Below are positions 6,885 through 15,373 of a stretch of 27,727 nt of DNA, one piece after another; positions within the stretch are counted from its first letter, which is position 1, and each line of letters opens with the position of its first letter. A program made the translations under genes and the position numbers. The notes below the pieces were generated by a model. The model was given only the letters and a program-made list of their open reading frames with translations, made no database searches and was not told the origin of the DNA. This DNA comes from an uncultured Clostridia bacterium (GTDB lineage: Bacteria; Bacillota; Clostridia; Lachnospirales; Anaerotignaceae), in contig CALFPN010000182.1 in assembly GCA_937919015.1 (NCBI GenBank), positions 1 through 27,727 of the forward strand, written 5' to 3'.

Positions 6885-6917
6885 AAAAAGGATGATGCTT
6901 TTTTCGCATCATCCTTT
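6885..6917 (-). terminator. Terminator of the M23 peptidase gene
   Basis: A 12-bp perfect stem aaaggatgatgc / gcatcatcctttt-type arms (6887-6898 and 6906-6917) with a 7-nt loop, followed on the minus strand by a T run (6885-6889). It lies 9 nt beyond the stop codon. Confidence 0.9.
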
Positions 6918-6925
6918 ACCATTTT

Positions 6926-8068
6926 TTATCCAACGTAATTGTGAGGATTTACTGCACTGCCGCCTTTAGAAATTGTAAAGTGACAATGATTGCCTGTAGA
7001 CCAACCGGTACTGCCACATTTTGCGATCGTCTGACCGCGGCTTACCTTTTGACCTTTTTTTGCGACCAAAGAAGAATTGTGTCCATACAAGGATGTGATC
7101 CCACTACCATGATCAATAATGATCGTATAACCATAACCATTCATCCAGCCGGAATATGTAACGGTACCCGCTTCTGTCGCAACAATAGCAGAACCATAAG
7201 GCGCAGGAATATCCAGACCATTATGGAATTCTTTTCTGCCGGAAATGGGACTGGTTCTGTAGCCATATTCACTACTGATTCTGGAACTTGCAGGTACCGG
7301 CCAAGTAAATTTACCATTACCTGTATACACTCTGGTCGGGCTGGAGGAAGCATTCATCTGTCGCAGGATGGCAGCGTCATTGGCTTCGTTTGCTTTTACC
7401 AGTTTTTCATACTTCGCCAAATCACTTTCATAAGACTTCATTAAAGCTTTCTTCTGTGCAACAACAGCCTCCATTTCATCCATCTTTTCCTTCTGAATGT
7501 CTACAACTGCCTGTTGTTCTGCATGGTTTTCTTCAATTTCTTCTTTTTTTGCCTGAATTGTATTCTGAATTTCTTGCAGTTCATCAAGAATTTCTTTGTC
7601 ATAAGACATGATATCATTTACATACTGCATACGCAGAAATAAATCAGAAAAACTTTCAGAATCCAGTAATATTTCAAAATAACCCGTAGAGCCCTTTTGC
7701 TGCAGGAATTTCATTCGATCTCCCAGTAATGCAAACTGTGCATCTCTTTGTGCAGATGCTTCTTCCAGTTCTGCCTCTGTTTCAGCTAAACGACCTGTCA
7801 GAAAATCCAAATCCGCTTTTGCCGCGTTATATTCTTCCTGCATGCTCTGCAAACCTTTATCCAGAACAGACATTTCATCTTCCAAAGACCCCTGTTTATT
7901 TTTCAATTTTTCGATTTCTTTTTTTGCATTCTGTGTACTTGCCGCTAAGTTTTTTCTCTTCGCCTGCAATTCCGCATATGTAGCAGCATCTGCAGTATAA
8001 GCAGGAATAACTGCAAACGTCATTACTGCAGCCAGTGTTGCACATAAAATTTTCTTTATATTTTTCAT
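6926..8068 (-). CDS. Secreted M23 (LytM) peptidoglycan hydrolase with coiled coil, PcsB/EnvC-like
   Basis: A 380-aa exported protein. The signal peptide (MKNIKKILCATLAAVMTFAV) ends near ADA-AT at 28. Residues 30-235 form a long Glu/Lys/Gln-rich coiled coil as in PcsB, CwlO and EnvC. Residues 250-380 form an M23 endopeptidase domain with zinc ligands H282 and D286 (HNGLD) and H363 (HCHF), plus H361 and H330 (LYGH) near the active site. Family members cut peptidoglycan cross-links at septation or elongation, and the coiled coil usually couples activity to FtsEX. No ftsEX is in this window. The gene has its own promoter and terminator and is probably monocistronic. GAGG precedes the ATG. Confidence 0.93.
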   Translation of the reverse strand: MKNIKKILCATLAAVMTFAVIPAYTADAATYAELQAKRKNLAASTQNAKKEIEKLKNKQGSLEDEMSVLDKGLQSMQEEYNAAKADLDFLTGRLAETEAELEEASAQRDAQFALLGDRMKFLQQKGSTGYFEILLDSESFSDLFLRMQYVNDIMSYDKEILDELQEIQNTIQAKKEEIEENHAEQQAVVDIQKEKMDEMEAVVAQKKALMKSYESDLAKYEKLVKANEANDAAILRQMNASSSPTRVYTGNGKFTWPVPASSRISSEYGYRTSPISGRKEFHNGLDIPAPYGSAIVATEAGTVTYSGWMNGYGYTIIIDHGSGITSLYGHNSSLVAKKGQKVSRGQTIAKCGSTGWSTGNHCHFTISKGGSAVNPHNYVG

Positions 8069-8105
8069 GGTTAAAACCTCTTTATTTCTTTAGATTTACC
8101 TTTCT

Positions 8106-8134
8106 ATTATAAGGATTTTTCCATCTGTTTTCAA
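8106..8134 (-). promoter_or_regulatory. Sigma-A type promoter of the M23 peptidase gene
   Basis: On the minus strand a -35 box TTGAAA (8129-8134) and a perfect -10 box TATAAT (8106-8111) are 17 bp apart, about 37 bp upstream of the ATG. Confidence 0.85.
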
Positions 8135-8150
8135 TGAAAATTCAAAGATT

Positions 8151-8819
8151 TTAATACTTTGTTAAGATTTTTGTTGTAATTTCCGTGATTTCATTTATTT
8201 TCAGTTCTTTTTCACTGCAAATGCTGAACGCATATTCTGGAATGTCTAATTTGTGAAAAAATACCCTTTTTCCCTCAAATTCCAGCTGATCAACCATTTT
8301 GTTTTCTTTTACACAGGAAATTGTATGCAATGGAATCCGAAGTCCCCTGCCATCCCATTTGATTAGACTTTCTTTTCTCGCCCAGATATGATAAAAGGCT
8401 TTTGTTTTTTCCTGTCCATCCATAGAATTGAAATAACAGATTTCTTCTTTCGAAAGGATCTTTTTTGTATGCATTGGCATCTGCTCTTTTATTCTTTGAA
8501 TATCTACCCCTATTGGCACATCTCCATATACACAAACTGCATATTCCCCAGAATGAGACAAACTGAAATGAAAATCGGTACCTTCCAGATAGGGTTTGCC
8601 ATGCAAACTAACCTTTATTTCACTCAGACGATCTTCTAGTCCATTTTTTTCCATGACGAGCCTCAATAAAATCCCTGCTGCCAAAGAAAGTCTGGCAGGT
8701 ATATGATTTTTCAATTTTGCTACCTTTTCTCTTCTTTCCACAGAAACCAAAGACAACCCTTTTTCGAATAATTCCGGATTTTCAAGAACACTTACATGCA
8801 TATAGAATATTCCGCTCAT
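8151..8819 (-). CDS. 4'-phosphopantetheinyl transferase, Sfp family
   Basis: A 222-aa enzyme that would transfer phosphopantetheine from CoA to a carrier-protein serine. It shows the Sfp-type core: FHFSLSHSGEYAVCVYGD (84-100) leading to GVDIQ (D106, Mg2+ site), and HIWARKESLIKWDGRGL (144-160; W146, K149, E150). The usual second acidic residue of GVDIE is a glutamine here, as in some family members. The frame is open further upstream to 8885, but AGGAGG at 8826-8831 with 6-nt spacing sets the start at 8819. It stands alone, with no polyketide, peptide synthetase or acyl-carrier gene in the window, so its partner is unknown; it may serve fatty-acid ACP. It lies 74 nt after leuS with a terminator between. 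Confidence 0.85.
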   Translation of the reverse strand: MSGIFYMHVSVLENPELFEKGLSLVSVERREKVAKLKNHIPARLSLAAGILLRLVMEKNGLEDRLSEIKVSLHGKPYLEGTDFHFSLSHSGEYAVCVYGDVPIGVDIQRIKEQMPMHTKKILSKEEICYFNSMDGQEKTKAFYHIWARKESLIKWDGRGLRIPLHTISCVKENKMVDQLEFEGKRVFFHKLDIPEYAFSICSEKELKINEITEITTKILTKY

Positions 8820-8842
8820 ACCTGCCCTCCTTTCTTTAGGCA

Positions 8843-8874
8843 TAAAAAGCAGGGTTGTAATAAAGCAACCCTGC
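8843..8874 (-). terminator. leuS terminator
   Basis: gcagggttg (8849-8857) and caaccctgc (8866-8874) pair over 9 bp with an 8-nt loop, followed on the minus strand by TTTTT (8844-8848). The transferase gene starts just beyond, so its expression needs read-through or a promoter I cannot identify. Confidence 0.8.
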
Positions 8875-8893
8875 CCTTTATGCATTATTTTAA

Positions 8894-11308
8894 TTATTTT
8901 ACGATCAGGTTTACGATCTTACCGGGTACATAGATTTCTTTTACTACTGTTTTCCCTTCGATCTTAGAAGCCAGAACTTCTTTTGCCTGTGCCAGTGCTT
9001 CTTCTTTTGTTGCATCCTTAGAAACTTCCATTTTGCCTCTCAGCTTGCCGCCAATCTGCAGAGCGATTTCAACTGTATCCTGAACCAGTTTGCTTTCATC
9101 CGCTTTCGGCCAGCCTGCATCAAATACAGTGCCTTCGTGGCCCAGTTCTTTCCACAATTCTTCTGCAATATGAGGCGCAAAAGGAGCCAGCATAACTGCT
9201 ACTGTTTCCAGTGTTGCTTTGGACAAGCTGCCTTCTTTTTTCGCTACATCCAACAGCTTATTTGTGGATTCCATGAATGTAGATACGATTGTATTCATAG
9301 CCAGAGATTCTACTCTGCTTGTTACATCTACAATCATTTTATTTACGATATAGTCTTCTTCTTTGGAAGCTGCTTTGTCTGTATCTTTATAGTTATATAC
9401 CATTTTCCAAACTCTGTTCAGGAAACGGAATACGCCGTCGATACCGCTGTCATCCCAGTCACAATCCAATTCAGGGGGACCTACGAACAGTTCGTACATT
9501 CTCAGGGAGTCACAGCCATATTTTTCAACCAGTTCATCGGGAGATACCACGTTACCGATAGATTTGGACATCTTACCGCCGTTCTTTGTAATCATACCCT
9601 GGTTGAACAGTTTTGTGAAGGGTTCGTCGAAAGGTACTGCGCCGATGTCATACAGGAATTTTGTATAGAAACGAGCATACAGCAGGTGCAGTACAGCATG
9701 TTCGATACCACCAACGTACAGGTCAACAGGTGCCCATTTTTTCAGAGCATCCATGCTAGCCAGTTCATTGTTGTTGTGGTTATCTACATAACGCAGGAAG
9801 TACCAGCTGGAACCAGCCCACTGAGGCATTGTGTTTGTTTCACGTTTTGCAGGAGCACCACATTTAGGACATGTTGTGTTTACCCATTCATCGATGTGAG
9901 CCAGAGGAGATTCCCCTGTGTCTGTGGGTTTGTAGGATTCTACTTCGGGCAGCAGAACGGGCAGCTGATCTTCGGGAACAGCAACAGGGCCGCAGTGTTC
10001 ACAATGAACGATGGGAATGGGTTCGCCCCAATATCTCTGTCTGGAGAATACCCAGTCACGCAGTTTGTAGTTTACTGTCTTTTTGCCCCAGCCTTTTTCT
10101 TCCATGATGAAAGGTACTTTTGCTTTTGCTTCTGTAACAGTCATACCGTTCCATTCTTCGGAATTGATAACGATCCCTTCGCCAGCAAATGCTTCTTCCA
10201 GTTCTTCAGGCAGTTCTGCATCCAGAGGTTTGATAACGGGGATGATAGGCATATCGAATTTCTTTGCAAAAGCAAAGTCACGTTCGTCATGAGCAGGTAC
10301 ACACATAACTGCGCCTGTACCATAGTCTGCCAGTACATAGTCTGCAACCCAAATGGGGATTTCTTTGCCGTTTACAGGGTTTACGCAGTAAGAACCTGTG
10401 AATGCGCCTGTTTTTTCTTTATCTGTCATACGATCAACAGAAGATTTTACGGATGCATCGAAGCAATATTTATCTACAGATTCTTTGTATTCAGGTTTTA
10501 CCAGAGGTGCCAGACCGGCGTATTCAGGAGCCAGAACCATGAATGTACAGCCGTACAGTGTGTCAGGTCTTGTTGTATAAACTGTGATTTTTTCATCGGA
10601 ACCAACGACTTTAAAGTCAACTTCTGCACCATAGGATTTACCGATCCAGTCAGACTGCATTTTTTTAACTTTTTCAGACCAATCCAGTTTGTCCAGATCA
10701 ACCAGCAGTCTGTCTGCATATTCAGTGATTTTCAGCATCCACTGACGCAGATTTCTTTTTGTAACTGTTGCGCCGCAGCGTTCGCATGTACCGCCGGCTG
10801 CTTCTTCATTTGCCAGTACGCATTTACAGCTGGGGCACCAGTTCAGAGGCATTTCTTTTTCATAAGCCAGACCTTTTTCAAACATTTTTACGAAGATCCA
10901 CTGTGTCCATTTGTAGTAATCAGGATCTGTTGTATCTACTTCTCTATCCCAATCATACAGCGCAGAAATTTCATGCAGCTGTCTTTTTACATTTGCAATA
11001 TTTGCTGCTGTAGAAATACGGGGATGTGTATTTGTTTTGATGGCATAGTTTTCTGCGGGCAGACCAAATGCGTCCCAACCCATGGGATGCAGTACCTGAT
11101 AACCCTGCAGCACTTTATAGCGGCTCACTACGTCAGAAAGCACATAACCTCTCCAGTGCCCTACATGCAGACCGGAACCGGAAGGATAAGGGAACATATC
11201 CAGGCAGTAAAATCTGGGTTTTACGTCATCTTCTTTGTTGATGGGATTTTTTTCCCATTCTGCACGCCATTTCTTTTCAATTTCTCTGAAATTATAGCGA
11301 CTATCCAT
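8894..11308 (-). CDS. leuS: Leucyl-tRNA synthetase
   Basis: An 804-aa class Ia synthetase that charges tRNA-Leu. In order: HVGH signature at 48-51; zinc cysteines C158, C161, C175, C178; CP1 editing domain with TTRPDT (245-250) and GTGAVMCVPAHDERD (330-344, D341 for hydrolysis of mischarged tRNA); a second Cys quartet (C436, C439, C480, C483); KMSKS at 579-583; anticodon-binding and C-terminal domains to the end. Length fits bacterial LeuRS. The frame is open to 11332, but the start at 11308 (MDSRYNF) has an ideal AAGGAGGAG ahead of it. A T-box leader upstream regulates it in response to uncharged tRNA-Leu. A terminator follows. Confidence 0.98.
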   Translation of the reverse strand: MDSRYNFREIEKKWRAEWEKNPINKEDDVKPRFYCLDMFPYPSGSGLHVGHWRGYVLSDVVSRYKVLQGYQVLHPMGWDAFGLPAENYAIKTNTHPRISTAANIANVKRQLHEISALYDWDREVDTTDPDYYKWTQWIFVKMFEKGLAYEKEMPLNWCPSCKCVLANEEAAGGTCERCGATVTKRNLRQWMLKITEYADRLLVDLDKLDWSEKVKKMQSDWIGKSYGAEVDFKVVGSDEKITVYTTRPDTLYGCTFMVLAPEYAGLAPLVKPEYKESVDKYCFDASVKSSVDRMTDKEKTGAFTGSYCVNPVNGKEIPIWVADYVLADYGTGAVMCVPAHDERDFAFAKKFDMPIIPVIKPLDAELPEELEEAFAGEGIVINSEEWNGMTVTEAKAKVPFIMEEKGWGKKTVNYKLRDWVFSRQRYWGEPIPIVHCEHCGPVAVPEDQLPVLLPEVESYKPTDTGESPLAHIDEWVNTTCPKCGAPAKRETNTMPQWAGSSWYFLRYVDNHNNNELASMDALKKWAPVDLYVGGIEHAVLHLLYARFYTKFLYDIGAVPFDEPFTKLFNQGMITKNGGKMSKSIGNVVSPDELVEKYGCDSLRMYELFVGPPELDCDWDDSGIDGVFRFLNRVWKMVYNYKDTDKAASKEEDYIVNKMIVDVTSRVESLAMNTIVSTFMESTNKLLDVAKKEGSLSKATLETVAVMLAPFAPHIAEELWKELGHEGTVFDAGWPKADESKLVQDTVEIALQIGGKLRGKMEVSKDATKEEALAQAKEVLASKIEGKTVVKEIYVPGKIVNLIVK

Positions 11309-11358
11309 ATAAAACTCCTCCTTAAAAAACATAATGTTTTTGCTTTTGTAGTAGAAAC

Positions 11359-11394
11359 TAAAAAGTCCCTCCGTCTCAGTTAGAGACGAAGGGA
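11359..11394 (-). terminator. Conditional terminator of the leuS T-box
   Basis: tccct-c-cgtctc (11366-11377) pairs with gagacg-a-aggga (11383-11394) around a 5-nt loop with one C/A mismatch, followed on the minus strand by a T run. It competes with the antiterminator that includes the T-box sequence just upstream. Confidence 0.85.
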
Positions 11395-11608
11395 ACTCCG
11401 TGTTACCACTCTAGTTTGCCCATTTCCTATGGGCACGCTCAAAACCTGTAACGGGGGCAACCGCTGTAGTCTACTTATGTCATACATTTTCGATACAGAA
11501 CTCCAAGGCCAGTTCTGATTTCCCTATCTGCCGATTCACACCAACCATCAGCTCTCTGAAAGCATCCTGAAATCATACTCTTCCTCTTCGATGTCTTTTC
11601 ACAGATAC
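11359..11608 (-). ncRNA. T-box leader riboswitch of leuS (leucine specific)
   Basis: The minus-strand leader has the T-box parts in order. The AGTA element is at 11576-11579, followed by the distal stem I loop (AGAGAGCTGATGGTTGG) and the opposite GAA (11513-11515). A Leu codon CTG (11510-11512) directly follows that GAA in the specifier-loop position. The T-box sequence AGAGTGGTAACACGG lies at about 11398-11412, with a TGGT antiterminator bulge that can pair the 3' end ACCA of a tRNA with discriminator A, as tRNA-Leu has. A terminator hairpin ends the leader (11366-11394, one mismatch, then TTTTT). Uncharged tRNA-Leu should favour the antiterminator and switch leuS on. The specifier choice of CUG is by position and not verified by folding. 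Confidence 0.9.
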
Positions 11609-11609
11609 A

Positions 11610-11638
11610 TTTATATCATATTTACCAAAATAAATCAA
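11610..11638 (-). promoter_or_regulatory. Promoter of the leuS T-box transcript
   Basis: On the minus strand a -35 box TTGATT (11633-11638) and a -10 box TATAAA (11610-11615) are separated by 17 bp, placing the start of transcription near 11603, just before stem I of the T-box. Confidence 0.7.
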
Positions 11639-11658
11639 GCATTTTTGGCCACTTTTTG

Positions 11659-11670
11659 AATGTATACATT
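11659..11670. repeat. Perfect 12-bp palindrome AATGTATACATT
   Basis: The self-complementary AATGTATACATT lies about 21 bp upstream of the leuS -35 box and 20 bp past the end of the ABC operon, flanked on both sides by copies of cacttttt. It could be an operator; no regulator is recognised. I saw no clear terminator for the ABC operon in 11640-11690. Confidence 0.3.
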
Positions 11671-11690
11671 ACAATCCGTCCCACTTTTTG

Positions 11691-13517
11691 TTATACTGCT
11701 TCATTTTGGTCAAACTGATTTGTATACAGATTATAATAGAAGCCTTTTTTCTCCATCAACTGCTGATGATTTCCTCTTTCGATGATTTCTCCATGATTGA
11801 CAACAGCGATCAGATCCGCATCCTTGATGGTACTTAAACGATGGGCGATGACAAAATTTGTTCTGCCCTTCATCAGATTGTTCATAGCTTCCTGAATTTT
11901 TACTTCTGTTCTGGTGTCAACACTGCTGGTGGCTTCGTCCAGAATAAGAACAGAAGGATTTGCAAGGATGGCCCTTGCAATGGAGATCATCTGCCGCTGT
12001 CCCTGACTCAGATTGCCGCCCCCGTCGGTCAGCATGGTATCATATCCATCGGGCAGTCGGCGGATAAATTCATGGGCATTTGCCAGTTTTGCCGCTTCCC
12101 TGATCTCTTCATCTGTTGCATCCAGTCTGCCGTATCGAATGTTTTCCTTGATGGAATCTGTAAAAAGATAGGTGTCCTGCAGAACGATGCTCAATGCAGA
12201 ACGCAGACTGCTTCGTTTTGTCTGATAAATATCATGGCCATCAATTGTAATTTTGCCGCTGTCAATATCATAAAATCTGGTCAGCAAATTGATGATCGTT
12301 GTTTTCCCTGCACCGGTGGGGCCAACAAAGGCAATGGTCTGACCGGGTCTTGCATACAGATTTACATTTTTCAGGATAGGATGCCCTTTTTCATAGGAGA
12401 AATTGACGTCAGTCAATACCACATCCCCTTCAATTTCACCCATTTCGTATGCATCAGATGCATCTGGTTCTTCCTCTTCTTCATCCAGAACCTCAAACAC
12501 ACGCTCTGCACCGGCCATAGCAGACAGAATCATATTTACTTGGTTTGCCAGTTCCGTCAATGGTCTTGCAAACTGTTTGGAATAAATGATGAAGTTGGAG
12601 ATAGTACCTAAAGTCATCGCGCCTCCAGTAACCATCAGAATACCGCCGACTGCCACAACCACGGCATAGGTCATATTGTTCAGGGCTGTCATGATCGGGC
12701 CAATGGAACCTGAGAAAATTTCTGCACGAATACTGACATCCAGCAATCTATGATTAAATCCTTCAAATTTTCTGATTTCTTCCTCTTCACGGCAAAATAC
12801 TTTTACAACTTTCTGGCCGGAAACGATTTCTTCAATATGACCATTTAAGTCACCCAATCGTTCCTGTTTCTCTTTAAAATATTTTCTGGAATGTTTTGTG
12901 ACCCATTTTGTTGTGATCATGATAACAGGTACTGTTGCAATCGTTGCAACCGTTAAAGGAATACTCAGATATACCATCATAAAGAAGGTACCAACAATCG
13001 TCAAAATACTTTGCAAAATTTGAGAAATGCTGTTATTCAAACACATAGAAACATTATCTACGTCATTTGTCACACGGCTCATCAATTCCCCATGGGGCGT
13101 TTTATCAAAATAACGTAAAGGTAATCTTTGGAACTTGTCAAAAATCTCGCTTCGCAATGTTGCAACGGTTTCCTGCCCTACCTTCAGCATCAGATAGCTC
13201 TGCAGCCATGTTGCCAAAGAAGATACGGCATAAAATACAAGCAGGGTCATACAAATCCGAAACAGACCGGAAAAATCAAATGCAGAGATATATACATCAA
13301 TTGCTATACCGATCAGCCTTGTCGCAAACACTGTACCCACTGTCGTGATCAGATTACAGAACACCGAAATTGCAATCAGATGCCAATATTTCAGAAGATA
13401 TCGGCACAGGCGCAAAATGGTCTGTTTTGTTTTTACAGGCTTTCTATGTGGCATCATGGCAGCATGACGGGGGCCACGAGGCCCACCCGGACTTTTTTGC
13501 ATCGTTCCATTACTCAT
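11691..13517 (-). CDS. ABC exporter half-transporter, canonical ATPase subunit
   Basis: A 608-aa fusion of a six-helix ABC transporter transmembrane domain (about 35-335) and an ATPase domain (about 365-600). Walker A GPTGAGKTT is at 399-407, the Q-loop glutamine in VLQDTYLF, the signature LSQGQRQ at 503-509, Walker B with catalytic glutamate LILDE (E528), and the switch histidine H559 (IAHR). The ATP site contributed by its Walker motifs is intact; its own signature has Q instead of the first G. The partner shows the opposite pattern, as in TM287/288, LmrCD and BmrCD. Expected role: multidrug or lipid export across the membrane. The N-terminal 30 residues are Pro/Gly/His-rich. The start codon overlaps the partner's stop (ATGA). 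Confidence 0.93.
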   Translation of the reverse strand: MSNGTMQKSPGGPRGPRHAAMMPHRKPVKTKQTILRLCRYLLKYWHLIAISVFCNLITTVGTVFATRLIGIAIDVYISAFDFSGLFRICMTLLVFYAVSSLATWLQSYLMLKVGQETVATLRSEIFDKFQRLPLRYFDKTPHGELMSRVTNDVDNVSMCLNNSISQILQSILTIVGTFFMMVYLSIPLTVATIATVPVIMITTKWVTKHSRKYFKEKQERLGDLNGHIEEIVSGQKVVKVFCREEEEIRKFEGFNHRLLDVSIRAEIFSGSIGPIMTALNNMTYAVVVAVGGILMVTGGAMTLGTISNFIIYSKQFARPLTELANQVNMILSAMAGAERVFEVLDEEEEEPDASDAYEMGEIEGDVVLTDVNFSYEKGHPILKNVNLYARPGQTIAFVGPTGAGKTTIINLLTRFYDIDSGKITIDGHDIYQTKRSSLRSALSIVLQDTYLFTDSIKENIRYGRLDATDEEIREAAKLANAHEFIRRLPDGYDTMLTDGGGNLSQGQRQMISIARAILANPSVLILDEATSSVDTRTEVKIQEAMNNLMKGRTNFVIAHRLSTIKDADLIAVVNHGEIIERGNHQQLMEKKGFYYNLYTNQFDQNEAV

Positions 13518-15247
13518 TCTGCCATCACCCCTTTCTTCATCTGAGAAGCATAAATTTCCTGATAATCAACACTAGTTTCCATAAGATAATTATGGTTGCC
13601 TTGTGCAACAATTCTACCACCGCTTAATACCAAAATTTTATCTGCATGACGCACGGAACTGATTCTCTGTGCAATAATAAACTTTGTACAGTCATGATGA
13701 CTCTCTTTCATTCCCTGTCGAATGTTCTTTTCCGTCAGGGAATCCACTGCACTGGTGCTGTCATCAAAAATAATAATTTTCGGATTCTGGATCAATGCTC
13801 TGGCAATAGAGATACGCTGCTTTTGTCCGCCGGAAACATTTACTCCCTTCTGCCCTAATTCTGTATCATATTGATTGGGTAATTCCATAATAAAATCATG
13901 GGCCTGGGCTGCCTTTGCCGCTGCAATGATCTCTTCCTCTGTTGCATCGGGTTTCCCCCATTTGATATTTTCACGAATGGTACCGGAAAACAAAATCGTT
14001 TCCTGCAGCACAACAGCAACCCGCTGACGCAGCTCTTTAATTTTATAATCCCTGACATCAATATCATCTACTAAAATCTGCCCTTCTGTAACATCATACA
14101 GACGCGGCAAAAGGTTTACCAATGTAGATTTGCCGGAGCCTGTTTCTCCAAGGATACCGATCGTTTCACCGGGTGCAGCAGTAAAACTGATATTTTCTAA
14201 AACAGCATCGCCGCTGCCCATTTGATAACGAAAAGCCACGTTTTTATATTCCACTTTCCCTCTCGCTTCTACGGGCAGTTTCGGTTCTTCCGGATCTGCA
14301 ATATCCACAGTGGTCTCCAGAATTTCCATCACACGATCCGCAGAGATCTTTGCTCTGGAAATAAACATAAAGTTCATGGCCAGCATCATAGTTGCCATCA
14401 TCATCTGCATCAGATATGTGATACAGGCCATGATTTCTTCGACCTCCATCACACCCGCATAGGCCTGCAAACCGCCAAACCAAAGGATGGCGATGATCGT
14501 ACCGTTTACTAATATCATCATCGTCGGCATCATCAGCATCATAATCTTAAAGGCACTGACGGTAGTATTCTTATAATCCACGTTGACCTCAGAAAATTTC
14601 TGCATTTCATAATCGTTTCTGACAAAAGCCTTTACAACACGGATGCCTGCCAGACATTCACGCATTACCGTATTTACTTTATCCAGTTTTTCCTGCACCA
14701 TTTTAAATTTCGGCATAGCTGCTTTCAAAATCAGAAAAACGGCCAACGTAAGCAATAAAACAACAAGAATAAACATTCCTGCAATTTTCGCGTTAATACT
14801 GAATGCCATAATGATACTGCCGATGCAAAGCAAAGGGGAACGTACCATCATTCTCAGACACATCATAATAACCAATTGGATCTGTGTAATATCATTTGTC
14901 AATCTGGTAATCAGGGAAGGGGTAGAAAAAGTATCCACATTATGGAAAGAAAATGCCTGAATTTTCTCGAAAGCTGCTTTTCTCAGGTCTGTCCCTGTTC
15001 TTTGGCTGGCAATTGCCGCACAAATCAGGCAGCCAATCCCACCAATAATACCAATAACAGAAATGATAAGCATCATGATACCAATTTTTACAATCAATTC
15101 TGTATTTCCAGTACCAACGCCTTTATCGATCAAGTACGTCATGATCTTCGGCATGGATAATTCCGCTGCAACCTCCAAAAGCATCATGATCGGAGCCAAT
15201 ATAGCCAGATTTTTGTATGGTTTTAAATAACTTAAAACTTCTCTCAT
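13514..15247 (-). CDS. ABC exporter half-transporter, degenerate ATPase subunit
   Basis: A 577-aa half-transporter, first gene of the pair: transmembrane domain about 10-305 and ATPase domain about 330-575. Walker A GETGSGKST (367-375) and the signature VSGGQ (471-475) are intact. Walker B ends in IIFDD, so the catalytic glutamate is Asp496, and the switch histidine is Gln527 (IIAQRIS). These changes mark the non-hydrolysing site of heterodimeric exporters, so it should pair with the subunit encoded by the overlapping next gene, giving one active site. The frame extends to a TTG at 15262, but GAGGTGA with proper spacing points to the ATG at 15247. No regulator gene is adjacent. Substrate unknown. 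Confidence 0.93.
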   Translation of the reverse strand: MREVLSYLKPYKNLAILAPIMMLLEVAAELSMPKIMTYLIDKGVGTGNTELIVKIGIMMLIISVIGIIGGIGCLICAAIASQRTGTDLRKAAFEKIQAFSFHNVDTFSTPSLITRLTNDITQIQLVIMMCLRMMVRSPLLCIGSIIMAFSINAKIAGMFILVVLLLTLAVFLILKAAMPKFKMVQEKLDKVNTVMRECLAGIRVVKAFVRNDYEMQKFSEVNVDYKNTTVSAFKIMMLMMPTMMILVNGTIIAILWFGGLQAYAGVMEVEEIMACITYLMQMMMATMMLAMNFMFISRAKISADRVMEILETTVDIADPEEPKLPVEARGKVEYKNVAFRYQMGSGDAVLENISFTAAPGETIGILGETGSGKSTLVNLLPRLYDVTEGQILVDDIDVRDYKIKELRQRVAVVLQETILFSGTIRENIKWGKPDATEEEIIAAAKAAQAHDFIMELPNQYDTELGQKGVNVSGGQKQRISIARALIQNPKIIIFDDSTSAVDSLTEKNIRQGMKESHHDCTKFIIAQRISSVRHADKILVLSGGRIVAQGNHNYLMETSVDYQEIYASQMKKGVMAE

Positions 15248-15278
15248 TTCTTCACCTCTCAAACCTTAATAATCCATT

Positions 15279-15314
15279 AAAAAAAGTCAGGCATCGATAA
15301 ATGGATGCCTAACT
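15279..15314 (-). terminator. Terminator or leader attenuator ahead of the ABC operon
   Basis: agtcaggcatc (15285-15295) and gatgcctaact (15304-15314) pair at 10 of 11 positions with an 8-nt loop, followed on the minus strand by a run of seven T (15279-15285). It may simply end the hemolysin III-family gene 60 nt upstream, but a promoter with TTGACA lies between the two, so it may also act as an attenuator in the ABC leader. Confidence 0.8.
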
Positions 15315-15319
15315 CTTTT

Positions 15320-15347
15320 AGTTTAACACAATTCATTTAATTGTCAA
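15320..15347 (-). promoter_or_regulatory. Probable promoter of the ABC exporter operon
   Basis: On the minus strand a perfect -35 TTGACA (15342-15347) is followed after 16 bp by TAAACT (15320-15325). It lies after the hemolysin III stop and before the terminator-like hairpin, which would then begin the transcript. The -10 box is imperfect. Confidence 0.5.
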
Positions 15348-15373
15348 TGAAATACAGATTAGAATTCTCCTGA

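Noticed and set aside
6941..7444. A 167-codon plus-strand frame opposite the M23 peptidase domain.
   Set aside because: Antisense of a well-supported catalytic domain; composition is not protein-like.
9137..11383. A 748-codon open frame on the plus strand opposite leuS.
   Set aside because: It is a shadow of leuS: the composition (Phe/Cys/His-rich) is not protein-like, it has no ribosome binding site, and leuS is certain on the other strand. Strong codon bias in leuS keeps the opposite frame open.
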